A stretch of 64,000 nucleotides of DNA from Morchella semilibera (Eukaryota > Ascomycota > Pezizomycetes > Pezizales > Morchellaceae): positions 1,984,001 to 2,048,000 of the forward strand of contig WBVU01000009.1 in assembly GCA_009192285.1 (NCBI GenBank). The letters run 5' to 3'. Shown here one piece after another: positions 37,976-51,740 of this stretch. The position numbers were made by a program, and so were the translations under genes. Numbering within the stretch: position 1 is the stretch's first letter; each line of letters begins with the position of its first letter. Under the pieces are notes generated by a model. That model was given only the letters and a program-made list of their open reading frames with translations, did not search any database and had not been told where the DNA came from.

Positions 37976-38897
37976 CTTGAGGTTTTGTTGTTCGAATTGA
38001 GGTTTGTGGTTGTATGTGAGGGAAGAGGAGTTTCTTTCTTTTTGAGAACGGAGGAAAAATTTCGTGGGGCACGAGGGCGCTTATGGAGCTAGTCCCAGTG
38101 CGCAAAAACTCCACAGCAACGGACTGTCAGTAGGGTACAGGGTCTCTTTGATAAGGGTGATAACAAGCAACTCTTCCTGGGAGGTCAGGACTCCACGGAT
38201 ACTCTAATGTAGTGCTTGATACGAATTAAAAGAGAACTATCTCTTGTATCGTTGCAACTTTTTTTTTTTTTTTTTTTTTTCACTCTCGCAGTGGGTGTGC
38301 ACAATGAGAGCCGGGTAACGTGAGAAATTGATAGAATCCTACCAAACATGGAGGGTAGTAAGTACTAAGCAGAGCCTCCTTCGCGGCCAATGACCTAGAC
38401 GTCCTGTTTTGTAGGTACAGTTGGAAACTCCATTTGGCGGGTGGGCTTAAATAAGTTGCCTACCCCGTCTAAATATGTAGGTAAATGCAACATACCGGAA
38501 ATAATTATGTTCTTTTCATCTATCCTCTCGACCCTAAAGTAATTAACATATACATCTGTTCTTGAATGAGGACCAACCTGATGGATCTGGGTGAACAATA
38601 ACCAAGCTGACAAAATTAGTGCCCTGTGCTGTAAACACGCGCCCAAGCATGAACACTACTAGCAGATACTTTAATAAGCAGGGAGGGATAAATTAAAGGG
38701 ATCAGGGTACTATACCTTAAAATTTCCAGTGCTCTCTTGTATCTAGTCGCCTGGACGAGTGATTATCCATGACGATATCATATTACCCCTAACCCACATC
38801 CTAATTCTTCACATCCGCTATTGTGAATCCCGTGCCTACAACTGTTTCTACAACCACACCATCTCTAATCGCACTGCCTGCTAGATAACCGATAGTC
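37976..38897. other. divergent intergenic region, NUG1 / EngB GTPase
   Basis: About 920 bp between two divergent GTPase genes, holding both promoters. It has a poly(T) run of about 22 near 38259-38280. No further gene is seen. Confidence 0.55.
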
Positions 38898-40291
38898 ATG
38901 AAGATTTTCGTCCGTCATCTCCGCACCCGTCCAAACATACGACCATCCCTCCGCGCGCCCCCACAAACCCCATCAGCGCATTATCAACCACCTCCCCATG
39001 TGCCCGAGGGCATTGAAGCAGAATCTCTTGCCAGCTATCGCCCCCCAGAAAAGTTCAACACACTACAGGAGGATATCATACCGGCTAGCTGGCAGAAACC
39101 GCAAAGATCGCAATATCGGAACCGAGATTACGATGCGGTAGAGGAAACTAGTAGTTACACTACTAGACAGCGTTTAAGGGAACATGAAGAAGAGGAGATA
39201 GGCTCCTACTCGCCCCGCCAGCGCTTACCAAGGAATCAGTCTCAATCGCAGCCCCGATATCAAAATTACCAAGCAGAAAAGGCCGGCGCCCACAACTCCC
39301 CCCAGCGCTCCTCGGGGAATATAGGATATGAAGATTCAAGCAACTACACCCCCCACCAGCACACATCAAGGGCCGATTCCAATGTAGAGGCCAACTCTAT
39401 AGAGCACGCTCCTAAAACTTCCAAAGGGGCGCGAGCTAAAGAGCCCCACTTGCACCTCTCTGACATCATTCCCGAAAGCTTCAGCCCGTACGCCTACCGC
39501 TGGGAGACGCTCGCCCCCACTCCCGACGAGCTTGTTGCCGCCGATCGCTTCTTCCTAAAATACCCCCCGAAGCATCTATGGTCCGAGGCCAAGTTCAAGA
39601 AGATTGATTTCGGGGATGTGCCTGAGGTGTGAGGTCTCCCTTTCCTGTTCCATCTCCCTTCCCTGCTAATACTAGAGATAGGTTGCGTTCTTGGGGCCGC
39701 TCAAATGTAGGCAAATCTTCACTGCTGAATGCGCTACTAAATAACAAGAGCCTGGCGTATACGTCGTCGAAGCCTGGGCGAACGAGGCTCATGAATGCGT
39801 TTGGTATTGCAGACGGGAAGCTGGTCTTATTGGATATGCCGGGGTATGGACATGCCTCAAGAGAAGAGTGGGGAGTACAGATTATGAAGTATTTAAAATC
39901 ACGTAAGCAGTATGTATGGGTTTATTGATATATGCGAGGGTGACATACTAATATCGAAACTCATAGGTTCCGGCGTGCTTTCCTGCTAATCGATGCGAAG
40001 CATGGGTTTAAAAAGAATGATTTGCAACTTCTGGAGCAGTTTGGACAGGAGGGTATCTCATACCAGATCGTATTGTCAAAGATTGACAGGGTAAAGCCAA
40101 AAGATTTAGAAAGGCTCTTCAAGGAGGTACGTGATCTCATGGAAAATGGAATTCCGGGTGCCAATGCTGGTCTGGGAGAGGTCCTAGCTACGGCTGGAGA
40201 CCCTGCAAAGAAGGGAGAGAAAAGGGTGGGATTGAGCGACCTAAGACGGGCTATCTTGGTTGCCTCTGGTCTGGAGAGCGTTCAAATTTAA
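38898..40291 (+). CDS. EngB/YihA-type GTPase, mitochondrial (Mrx8-like)
   Basis: TrmE-Era-EngA-EngB-Septin class GTPase; fungal members (yeast Mrx8) work in mitochondrial ribosome assembly or translation. Exons are 38898-39628, 39682-39909 and 39967-40291, about 427 residues. The first 240 residues are basic then disordered (Ser/Gln/Arg/Tyr-rich repeats of SYTTRQR and SYSPRQR type), with an Arg-rich mitochondrial start. The GTPase domain shows G1 [10 protein letters not shown]2 [11 protein letters not shown]3 DMPGYG and G4 SKID. The first splice is ambiguous. Donor GTGAGG at 39629 keeps frame but gives [11 protein letters not shown]; donor GTGTGA at 39627 gives the family-like PEVAFLGRSN only if one G of the GGGG at 39693-39696 is surplus. 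The 3' end is convergent with RPT6, 153 bp apart. Confidence 0.88.
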
Positions 40292-40444
40292 GAAATGAGC
40301 GCTTAGACATGAAATGAAAACTAGGCTTGTATAAGTGCGAAAGTGTACACTAGGTATGTTTACGGCAATCAAAGGGTAATCTAGACAGTGTTTGGCCTGC
40401 TCTTAAAAAAAGAAGTGAATATAGAATACAGAATGGTAAACCGC

Positions 40445-42056
<1,612 letters not shown>

Positions 42057-42484
42057 ATCGCCTGCCCAAATGGTACTGTGTAGTTGGAAATTGGCGATGA
42101 GAGTATTTCGTTAGATACTTGATAATATCGGGGTATTTGATTAGATGGATAATGTTGATGGTGAGGCGGTTCACGATGGTTGAGGATGGATGGCGGAGTT
42201 ACTGGCGTTGGAGCAGCTAGTGGGCATTGAATCGCCACGTGATCTGGGCTAAACAATAGGCTTGTCGTGAGGAACAAGCATGATGTAGGTTTCCCTGATC
42301 GAGAGCAGTATTGATCACAGTGCAGCGCAAAAGAACACCTCGCCTCTCCCCTGACCTCAAGCATTTAGGTAGCCTGATTTCTGCATCGATCTTTCTTTCA
42401 ACAGCATACTGCTTAAACATTACGACCACTACCAATTTATACCCTAACTATTCATTCAAAGCCGTTCCTTCAGCTATATTTACA
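42057..42484. promoter_or_regulatory. shared divergent promoter, RPT6 / SSS1
   Basis: The 428 bp between the two start codons must contain both promoters and 5' UTRs. By eye I see no proteasome-associated (Rpn4-type GGTGGCAAA) element. Confidence 0.45.
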
Positions 42485-42815
42485 ATGTCCGACCAACTCG
42501 CACAATTCGCCGAGATCCCTAGGGAATTTCTTAAAGATGGGACCCTATTCATTAACAGATGCACTAAGCGTATGTTTCCATCGTTATCCCATTGCACTCT
42601 TTTTTATTCTAGCGCACTAACAGCTACTACAGCGGATCAGAGAGAGTTCATCAAGATCTCACAGGCAGTCGGTATCGGTTTCGTTGTCATGGGCGCTATT
42701 GGCTTTATTGTCAAGCTCATTCACATTCCCGTTAACAATATTCTGGTGTATGTATTCTTCTCCGGTGTGCCCGAGTATATAACGCTCTAACGATCCATTC
42801 AGCGGCGCTGCTTAA
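42485..42815 (+). CDS. SSS1: Sec61 translocon gamma subunit (Sss1)
   Basis: Tail-anchored subunit of the ER Sec61 channel that clamps the two halves of Sec61-alpha. Exons are 42485-42569, 42633-42747 and 42803-42815, 70 residues; the last exon encodes only the final three residues and the stop. The amphipathic N-terminal helix ([19 protein letters not shown]) is followed by the conserved [19 protein letters not shown] and a single membrane helix ending in [15 protein letters not shown], diagnostic of Sec61-gamma. The size matches animal Sec61-gamma (68); yeast Sss1 (80) has a longer N-terminus. Because it is short and split three ways, automated gene callers could easily miss it. Confidence 0.97.
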
Positions 42816-43347
42816 ATACACAATTTAATCATTTTCTCAAACCGGGCATTACGAGATAGTAGCGGTACGACTGGATTTGGAGTTTCGTGGTATTTGGTGG
42901 ACAAAGAAAACCAAGGGAGGGGGATTTTATTATCGATGAGTGGCGATTTTAAGAACTATTATTGTACGATATTTAGGCGCGGTGTCTTCTTTTTGTTTGT
43001 CCTTTTTTTCGTTTTTTTTTTTTTCGTGCAAAAGCATTGGATTGGGTTCTACAGCCACGATATAGAACCGGGCGTAGCTTTGGGTGTTCAGTGATCTTAA
43101 TAAGAAAAACTTGGATAAGATAAGCAGAAATGATAGTAAATACTATACGTGGCTCAAGCTCTCAAGCGCAAAATGTAGAACATCCAAGACCCCGTTCATA
43201 GCTTGACACCACCTTTACGATTTTCGCTAGCTCAAATTTGGCGCGTTCCTGAACGCGTCTCATCACGTAGATCCTCATATTCTAAAGTGCTCCCATCTCC
43301 TCCCATCTCCTCCCCTTCTTCTCAACACCCACGATCCAGAAAGAACA
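42816..43347. other. intergenic region
   Basis: About 530 bp holding the SSS1 3' UTR and the promoter of the J-protein gene. It includes a T-rich run near 42997-43024. Nothing further is seen. Confidence 0.55.
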
Positions 43348-44571
43348 ATGTCAGATTCCGAGGATAATACTACATCAGATTCAGGCGACTTCCCTTCGCC
43401 CCCTACCTCTATCAACCCTTATACAGTTCTCTCTATCTCGCCCACTGCCACCGGGGGGGAAGTTCGAGCAGCATACCGTCGTCTCGCGCTCCAAACGCAT
43501 CCCGACAAAGTGCCACCTGCCGAGCGTGAAGCAGCACATGTAAAATTCCAAGAGATCGCCTTCGCATACGCCATCTTAATTGACACGGACCGGCGCGCAC
43601 GCTATGATGCTACAGGAAACACAAGTGAAGATGTTATTGAGGAGAATTTTAACTGGAAGGAGTTTTTCAAGGCTCAAGTTAAGGATCTCGTGAGTCCAGA
43701 AGCTGTGGAGAAGTTCAGGAAGGAATACCAAGGTTCGTTACTCGCCATCCATGCCAATCATTGACACCAATGCTTACAAGGCATAGGGTCCGACGAGGAG
43801 CGTGCGGCAGTTCTACAGGCGTACACTGATACCAGAGGCTCTCTCGACCACATATTTCAACACGTCATGGTTTCCAGTGTTCTTGATGACGAAGATCGTT
43901 TTCGGATAATGATCCAAGAAGCTATCGATGCTGGCGAAGTGAAGGCCTACAGAGCGTTTACAAACGAGTCCGCGAGATCCAAAAAGGCGCGAAGGGACCT
44001 AGCCGAGAGTGAAAAGAAGGAAGCAGAGGAGTACGCAAAGGAACTAGGTGTATGGGATGTGCTATTTGGGGAAAAAAAGAAGCGCAAGGAGGAGCAAGAA
44101 GCTGCAGAGGCAGAGGAGGAGGAAGCAGAAGTGCGGGACGCCGAAGAAGCCGAAGATGAGGATGAAGAGACTACCAAAAATACAGGCGGTAAGGGCAAGG
44201 GGAAGGGGAGAACTACGAAAAAAGCCGAACCGGCTGGCAGGTCTACTGCGCGAGCTGAGAAGAAGGCTAAAGTAAAGAAAGAGGATGATACATCCGCCCT
44301 GGAGAACCTAATCAAGAGCCGCCAGACAAATCGACAGGCTGGCTTCTTAGCTAGTCTAGAAGCCAAGTATGGTGTCAATGGAAGCGAGACTAGGAAGGGG
44401 AAAAGGACAGCTCGGAATAAAAAAGCCGTTGACGATCTAGACGAAGAGGTCATCACAGAACCAACAGAAGAGGAATTCCAAGCTGCGAAGAAGAGTATTG
44501 AAGCCAGAGCAGGAAAAAAGAGGGCTGACGAAAACGTGGGAGAGAGACGCTCCAAAAGGAACAAGCCTTAG
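43348..44571 (+). CDS. J-domain co-chaperone, DNAJC9-like
   Basis: Exons 43348-43732 and 43787-44571 give 389 residues. The J domain spans about residues 23-92 (PYTVLSISPTATGGEVRAAY), with the Hsp70-stimulating HPD at 51-53. The following region aligns by eye with human DNAJC9, a nuclear J-protein and histone H3-H4 chaperone: NWKEFFKAQVKDLVSPEAVE, then EEYQGS-like (seen as KEYQGSDEERAAVLQAYTD), then MIQEAIDAGEVKAYRAFTNE. The C-terminal half is highly charged, with long Lys/Glu tracts and predicted coiled coil, ending in RRSKRNKP, which may act as a nuclear localisation signal. No membrane segment. DNAJC9-like identity is strong by motif order; histone chaperoning here is inference. Confidence 0.92.
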
Positions 44572-47303
44572 TGTATTATTTTACTCTTCACCTAACCCTA
44601 ATACCTAGCTTCACTTTTACTAAATTAGATATTGACCCAAGGCTTGGTTGAACATCCTTAATCCACAAAGGTCTCAAGATTACGAATAATTTACTTTGGG
44701 TTTAATTACATGTATCTATTTATATGTAATGCATGTTGTTTTACACCAACCTATCCGAGTAAAGTGCCTGTTAGCGAGACCGAATTAATGAATATTTCGC
44801 TTGTAGGGAAAGTATAGCGTTTGAAGAAACAAAAGAAACATATATCAGGCTACGGCCCCGGTCAAAGGGCAGGTTCATCAATACCCCACGTATGGCGGGG
44901 GCTTATGAAGACCGTCGTGAGATTGTAGAAAGGGTATCATCATATAAAAGATTTCTTTAGGAATTGAAAAGTAAAAAAAAATGGAATTGACTAACCTTGG
45001 AGGTATATATTAGGTGTTTTCGAGGGTTCTGAGATGATGTTATTCTGGGAAGGTGTTAGTCCCTGTCAGGTGGAATAAACGTGGTTGATGTGGATAACAA
45101 GCAGGCAAAGATCAGATTTTCCAAGTTTTCGTCTTCTGCAAGGATGCTACTCCAGCTCAGACATATGCTTGTCTATTGTTAAGGAAATATCATCATACAG
45201 AATCGGACAGGGCAGGACTAAGGGTAAATAGGAATCTTACAGCTGATATTATGACTGTAGGTAGAGTTAGTAGTCGGTGCATTGGGTTCCTGTATCTGTA
45301 GAGCAGAAAGTTAGCATACTTCCACTTCCGTACGACTTTTATATTTAAGAGCACAGAACTCTGAATCTCAGATATTGCATGAATGGTATTAAAAGTTTTT
45401 CTCGTCATTGGCAAAATGCCAGATATGACTCGTCATCTAAAGTGGATATCATCATTGGAGGAGCGGGAAGGGAAGGAACAAAGAGATTGATTTACCATTA
45501 GGTTAACTGATCAGATATGGAAAGAAATATTTTTGTTACTGATTGACATAAGTGTCAGCAACGATCGGTCTTCTCGATAGCATAGCAAAAAGACGACAAA
45601 GTTCGGGCAAGATGTCAGTGTGGCAGGGTTTCTGAGGCCCATGCCGAAGTTGCGTCTCGATCATTGGATCTCAGAGACCAGTGCTCTTGCAAATCATCAT
45701 TCAAGATGGCCCGCACGGAAGACGTTAACGAAGAAAGAAGTGAGCTTACATTCACTAATCAGCAATCAAACTACAACGAATAAATGTTAGCAAAAACAAA
45801 CAAGAAAAACGAAGTTCTCAGTGCAAGTTTAAATGGTGTGAAGGTAAAAGCTCAGAAATAGCCATTTTATTTCCGCAACGCGCCGAAGCACTTGGACGGT
45901 AATTTCCAGCGTATATAGTTGTCAAATTGTTCATCTTTGCGATATGGGACCGGAACAGGGGAAGTATGAGGGGCAGGGCAGGAGAAAAGAGGAGAGTGGA
46001 ACATACCATTGATTCTTTAACTACTCCCGTGTTTCAATGCCGGTTAGCATTGGGTCCCTATGTACATTTCTCTATTTCAATTAGCCAAGAACCAATATAT
46101 TCTCTTGCGATGTGGAGAAGTGATGATGAAGGTTTCGATATCAGCCTGACGTGCAAAGTAGTTTCACGCCTCAACCCTTTGGGAAGAAGTCAAAGACTCT
46201 AGTTATGCGGTTGTACAAATCATCACCAAAGAAACCATTGGTACAAGAATGTGGGGATGTGGGGATGTGGGGATGTGGTAAGAAAGGTGGTGAGGGTTAA
46301 TTGCTTACCTGCAATTTTTTGACCGCGACGAGTGAAAAGGGTCGAAAGGACAAGAAGAGCATGTAACGTTCTATTTGTAACGTCCCTTTTTTTTTTTTTT
46401 TTTTTTTTTTTACCGCCGCCTTGGCGAGCTTGAAATTGTGGGACTGGTAAATCAACCCTTAACCTGGTCCCTGACCCTTCACCCTCAGCCCTATGTAACA
46501 GCTGCATGCGCTGACTAAAATTTAGGCACGTGGTGGACCAAAGACTAGAGTACCTACATGTATGGTTCCTAGCATTAAAGTATTTGACCGGCTAAATAAG
46601 GCTAAGACTATGTCCGATGACCCTCGCGCAACTTATGTTTAAACGCTGCATCTACTTAGATAGATGTATGTAACCAAACAATTGATCTTCAACCTCGGCC
46701 ATGAACATTTCCGGTGGCGGAAAATCTCGGAAGACACCGGTTGATATGTCTGAATTCTTACCTTGCCGAAACCTCGCGATGAATCGGAGGTCCGGGGGGG
46801 AAGAAGGAGTTTGTTGATAGTTAGATTCTAAGAAAGGTAGGGGTTACATGTAGTTACATATTTCTTCTTTGCTGAATAGAGGGGTCTGTGATCAAAGGTC
46901 ACGAGTCGCAGCCTTGGATTCTAGCTGGCTGAGAGGGATGTATTGAAGAGCGGAACAATTACAGAAAAAGCAAAGATAAGAATGGCGGCTAACGACGGGA
47001 AAGTCAAGAGAAGGAATAGAAGGGTATCGTGTGCCTAATTTTTATGTAGTTGCCTTGCCCACATCGTGGGTAGAGCTGGGTAGAGCTCGGTAATCGCAGC
47101 AATTCGGGACGAGGAATATCTGTTCCTTGTGTGTGCTTCCATAGCCCCGAGCTTATTTAAATAGCTCGTAGCAGTTCAAACTCTCTTTATACAATAGCTC
47201 ATCTCAGTACCTCTTCTGCAGCTGGCCCATCGCTTTGTTATCCTATTGCTTCTTATCATTCTACTCGTATCCTCTCAATAAATCCAACAATCTATTTTAA
47301 ACA
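44572..47303. other. gene-free stretch upstream of FBP1
   Basis: No coding sequence is convincing. It contains TACATGTA at 44707, 46555 and 46845, a GGGGATGT tandem repeat at about 46250-46278, a poly(T) run of about 24 near 46388-46411, and a tandem GGTAGAGCTG repeat near 47070-47090. The final few hundred bases should carry the FBP1 promoter. Confidence 0.55.
46250..46278. repeat. (GGGGATGT)n tandem repeat
   Basis: About three and a half tandem 8-bp GGGGATGT units. Guanine-rich on the plus strand; a minisatellite seed. Confidence 0.85.
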
Positions 47304-48636
47304 ATGGCGTCAAACGGCAAATCGAATGCGGACACAGAAATCAAAACCGACATCATCACTTTGACTCGTTATCTCACTGAGACCCAGCATGACCTTGGTT
47401 CTTATGCGACTGGTGACTTTACGTGAGTTTTGACGCTTGGGATTTTGGATCATCTATCGAAAACTTACACCGTGAGAATAGACTATTATGCCACGCTCTT
47501 CAGTTCTCGTTCAAGAGTATTGCGTATGTAGCACCCCCCTCAGAAACCCGTAAGAGTCCCTTGAGAGCTAACTAGGTTTTATCGTATAGCTACTATATCC
47601 GCCGTGCAACTTTGATTAACGTAAGTATATAAAGCGCTTTTGAGTATCGTCGGAAACAAGGGCGCTTATATCTTTCATAGCTTATTGGACTTGCTGGCTC
47701 TTCCAATTCGACCGGGGATGACCAGAAGAAGCTTGACGTCATCGGTAATGACATCTTCATCAACGCCATGCGTGGCTGCGGTAAAGTGAAGGTTCTTGTA
47801 TCAGAGGAAGAGGAGGAGGCCATCATTTTCCCTGGTAATGGCAAATACGCCGTTGTTTGTGATCCTATCGATGGCTCCTCAAACTTGGATGCTGGTGTGT
47901 CAGTTGGAACAATTTTCGGTATTTTCAAGCTTGACGAAGGTGCGACTGGGAAAGCAGAAGACGTCCTTCTTCCCGGAACTGAATTGGTGGCTTCTGGATT
48001 TACCATGTACGGCGCTTCAGCCAACTTGGTGCTTACCATGAAGGGAGGAAATGTCAATGGCTTCACACTCGACAATGCTCTTGGAGAGTTCATCCTCACT
48101 CATCCCGACGTTAGTTCACCCCACCTCCTAGGGAAATATTCTCTACTAACATCATAAAGATGAAAATGCCAAAATCACGCTCAATCTATTCCGTCAATGA
48201 AGGAAACTCCTTATATTGGACCGAAGGTTGCAAGGCATACTTCGAAAGCATCAAGTACCCTGAGGCAGGCGGAAAGCCTTACTCTGCCCGTTATATCGGA
48301 TCCATGGTCGCAGATGCATACCGAACGCTGTGCTATGGCGGGATTTTCGCTTACCCCGCGGACAAGAAGAGCCCCAAGGGAAAGCTCAGAATTCTTTATG
48401 AATGTGCGCCTATGGCTATGGTCATGGAGAATGGTATAAATATACTTTCCCCGTAGACTGCGATAATGGAGGCTAATAATAGTTATTTAGCTGGTGGATT
48501 GGCAATAACTAGTGATCGCAAGAGGATGCTTGACGTGGTGCCTGAGCACATTCATGATAGGTCGGGAATCTTCATGGGCTCATACAACGAGGTTATAAAA
48601 GCGAAAGAAATCCTTGATAAGCACGATTCTAAGTAA
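47304..48636 (+). CDS. FBP1: fructose-1,6-bisphosphatase
   Basis: Cytosolic gluconeogenic enzyme hydrolysing fructose-1,6-bisphosphate to fructose-6-phosphate. Six exons: 47304-47422, 47482-47523, 47590-47620, 47681-48109, 48160-48433 and 48491-48636, 346 residues, all in phase (yeast Fbp1 is 348). Motifs include the AMP-site region TLTRYLTETQ, the metal and substrate site CDPIDGSSNLDAG (124 onward), GNSLYWTEGCKAYFESIKYP, RYIGSMVADAYRTL and LYECAPMAMVMENAGGLA. Unlike yeast Fbp1, no Arg-Arg-X-Ser protein kinase A site is visible near the N-terminus (MASNGKSNADTEIKTD), so phosphorylation-triggered inactivation may differ. The 3' end is convergent with SOD2, about 600 bp apart. Confidence 0.98.
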
Positions 48637-49244
48637 ATTATGAATTAGCTTGGGCGTTGATCGTGTTACATGATTTATGACCGGTCGTAACACAATTGGC
48701 GGTATCTAACACCATGATACAGGTTTCTGGGAAGCACTGTACTATGTAGCTCGTTTTTCTGTTTACACATGGCATTTTTGTATTATTGTAGGAAATAGGA
48801 GTCCCGGTTCTTTTTCGAAATAAAAGTGTAGTTGAAATATGGCTCGTCGATAAGAGGCCCACTATGCATGTGGGTATATGCAAGTTGATATGCAGGCATC
48901 CTTTCACCCGGAGTCTAAGTGCCGAATCCTTCACCTCATGTAAAATATGTGGGAGATGTTTTTCTTTCCTTCCCTTGCAGAACTAATCATTTACATGATT
49001 CACAAATAATAGCACCCTACAAATGTTCAAAGAAATACATCTCGTATCAAAAAAGAAAGAAGTTTCCACACTGTACTGTAAAGAACATCTACTATGATAG
49101 TTGGTTCATGCTGAAAACTATTGATTGTGACTTCTCAAGATCCATTCAAGCCTGTGCTACGCTACGCTACCAATCAATATCTCACGTATATATATACCAA
49201 CGCTTTCAAACTAACAAACACTTTTGATATGCATTCCTTTTGAC
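48637..49244. other. convergent 3' intergenic region, FBP1 / SOD2
   Basis: About 600 bp of A/T-rich DNA holding both 3' UTRs. A short GTGTTA..TAACAC inverted repeat lies near 48663-48697. Nothing else is seen. Confidence 0.55.
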
Positions 49245-50095
49245 TTATGCCTTGAACCTCTGTTCAGCGGCCTTCCAGTTGATAACATCCCAAATGGCGC
49301 TAAAGTACTCAGCCTTACGGTTCTGGTATTGGAGGCTATTGTTTCGTCAGATCTACCGTTCCCTTCTTTTGAACCTCGTCGGGGCTTCAGGAGGGACTCA
49401 CTAGTACGCATGCTCCCATGCGTCAATACCCAGCAATGGCGCATACTTCCCAACAATAGGGTCCTGGTTGGGCATGGTAACGATTTGCAACTGCTTGGTT
49501 TCCTTGTCCTTGACCAACCAACTCCATCCGCTCCCTTGAATGCCAGCGAGCGAGGCATTCACCACCTTCTTGAATTCTTCGTAACTTCCCCATGTCTGGT
49601 TGATCGATTCAGCGAGAGCACCAGTGGGGGGTGCTCCACCGGCGGCAGACTTGGGTGCAAGGTTTTCCCAGAAGAGTGAGTGGTTAATGTGCCCACTTGA
49701 TTTGATGTTAGAGTTCTCTATTGGATACTCGATGGCTAGGGGTGTTTTTACCCTCCGTGAAACTTCAGTGCAGGCTGGAGAGCAATTTGGGTCTTAACGT
49801 CCTTAGAATTCACTGCGGTTGCATATTTCTCCTCGGCCTCGTTTAGAGAGTTGACATATGTTTGGTGGTGCTTAGAGTGATGGAGCTATTGCGTTTAAAA
49901 TTAGTGATAAATCTAGCTTGCTTCGTGACTCAATATAGGATCTCAGACCTCCATGATTTTTCCCGAAATTGCGGGCTCAAGGGCAGCATAGTCGTACGGC
50001 AAGTCAGGAAGTGCGTGCTTAGCAGCAATAGCAGAGGTAGCAAATCCGCGACTAGCAAAAGCAACAGGACGGAGGGCAAGGCGTGTGAAAGACAT
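49245..50095 (-). CDS. SOD2: mitochondrial manganese superoxide dismutase
   Basis: Matrix enzyme converting superoxide to hydrogen peroxide and oxygen. Exons on the minus strand are 50095-49949, 49885-49752, 49695-49402 and 49335-49245, 221 residues, all in phase. The presequence [20 protein letters not shown] is Arg-rich. The mature protein begins near [16 protein letters not shown]. Metal ligands fall in [12 protein letters not shown] (His), [13 protein letters not shown] (His) and [15 protein letters not shown] (Asp and His), and the pattern fits Mn-type. The second intron splits the GGGH motif. Sharing the window with complex I and complex III subunits is probably coincidence. Confidence 0.97.
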
Positions 50096-51410
50096 CTCCG
50101 AAATTGTTTTTCAAATTGTTTGAGATATTGATGGTTTCGTATCCTGTTCGATGGGGCCAGTAAAGACGTCATTTTGAAGGTTGTTGGCTGAATAATTAGC
50201 TTATGTTATATCCGATGATCCGATAACCGAGTCCGGCCACGAAATCATCAAACATCACTCGAAATATCTACCAAATCAGGTAACCGGTAGCAAACAGTTT
50301 CTCAAACATCATGTGCTGTCACTCGCTAGCTTCCATGAAACATTCTAATACTAAGAGGACCTCACCACAGCTGTAATCCTTGAGTTAACGTGCCTGCCGT
50401 CGTAAGAGTTAGTAGTCTTCAATACATACATGTCGTCTGAAGGTCAATCTATATATGTAAGGCACATATCTGGAGTTCTAGATACCAGTCATCATTAGTT
50501 AGCTATAGGAAGATGATATTTTTTTTTAAATAATTGGGCGAATTACAGATTTATTATAGCGCGCATGATTTAATTAGCTAGCTAAATCATAATATTAATA
50601 GACCTAGCGAGGTTGTATATATTAGCTCCTACCACCCAAATATGATATTCTCGTAGACTATGGATTACTCTTGCCATTGAGTGATTCTCCTTAGATACTT
50701 GATGTACCTGGGTTTTGACAAACCTGCCTTCTAGTCCTCTACAGTTCCCACCGGCACAAGGGCCCACATATATCTTTACTATCCGACAAGTTGGTACTCG
50801 TAGGATTAGGTCATTAATATCATGCGGTAGGTATATGTTAAGAGAGCGAGGTATTAAGGTTTGACCAGTTATAATCATACCAATGATTCCAATGGCGTCG
50901 ATGGGGGCGGGGAACATCGGCTACATACATTTACCCACTATTCGGACTACATGTATTTTCAACTTCCCAAGCTTTGCATTAGTAGGTAGAAGCTCTCTTT
51001 GAGGAGGGTCAACGTGTCAAAGGGTAAATGATTTATGAATGTACACAGATGATGAGAAACAATCCCTCTTAAGAGCCTGTGCTCTATTCACGTTTCAAAA
51101 TGACATCTCTAGCTCCAATTCTCCAAGTTCCCAAAGTTCATCACATGAAAAAGAATATACAAGAGGGTATAAAAAATAATTACATTGATGTTTTTCTGGT
51201 AATATATATGCATAAGGCTTGTAAAGGTTCTTATGTAAACCCACCCGGAGATGGGTATATGGGAAGATAGCAAATGGGGTTGCACCCTCCCAAACACGAA
51301 AATCGAGGCTGCACTCTTACCCCACAAAATAAAATAAAAGAAGAAAATAAGAGCTGATATGGTTTCATAGTTCACCCCTACCTCTTTTCAACCCAGGTAG
51401 CGATCAATTA
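50096..51410. other. gene-free stretch
   Basis: Contains the SOD2 promoter, a palindromic block at about 50567-50592 (ATGATTTA..TAAATCAT around TTAGCTAGCTAA) and TACATGTA at 50948. No convincing gene. Confidence 0.55.
50567..50592. repeat. nested palindrome
   Basis: ATGATTTA and TAAATCAT are inverted around a core whose centre, TTAGCTAGCTAA, is itself a perfect 12-bp palindrome. Confidence 0.6.
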
Positions 51411-51740
51411 CTACCTGCTTTCTCCTGTTCGCTTTTCAAATACAACTTTCTTCCCCCAAAAAGCCTCAACTTCCTTCGCAACTGCTCCAGCATCCTTTTT
51501 TCCCAACACTTCTCCAACAAGACCTCCTGGGGCTGGTCGAGGCATTGGGCATTTTCGCTTTTTCTTGCGCTTTTTATCTTGTAGAGGTGTCTGTGGGGTT
51601 GAAGCTGATTCGGCGCGCTCGAAGCCCGTAGCGGGGCATGGTAGTATATGTGGCGCTGCCACAACAAGGAATGCTAATACGGCGGTGGATGTAAAGAGAC
51701 CAGCTGTCGAGAAAGACTTTGGGTGCATTGCAGGAGGCAT
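51411..51740 (-). CDS. small hypothetical protein with N-terminal hydrophobic segment
   Basis: Single-exon 109-residue frame from an ATG at 51740. I do not recognise it. Residues about 10-36 (STAGLFTSTAVLAFLVVAAP) could be a membrane anchor or part of a mitochondrial or secretory signal. They are followed by a basic patch (DKKRKKKRKCP), a Pro-rich turn (MPRPAPGGLVGEVLG) and a helix ending VEAFWGKKVVFEKR. The hydrophobic-then-basic layout resembles small fungal mitochondrial inner-membrane or assembly factors, but that is a guess. A frame on the opposite strand is a shadow. Isolated location and lack of splicing leave room for doubt. Confidence 0.6.
   Translation of the reverse strand: MPPAMHPKSFSTAGLFTSTAVLAFLVVAAPHILPCPATGFERAESASTPQTPLQDKKRKKKRKCPMPRPAPGGLVGEVLGKKDAGAVAKEVEAFWGKKVVFEKRTGESR

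Noticed and set aside
43947-44564. 205-residue Ser/Phe-rich frame on the minus strand
   Set aside because: Antisense shadow of the Lys/Glu-rich DNAJC9-like C-terminus.
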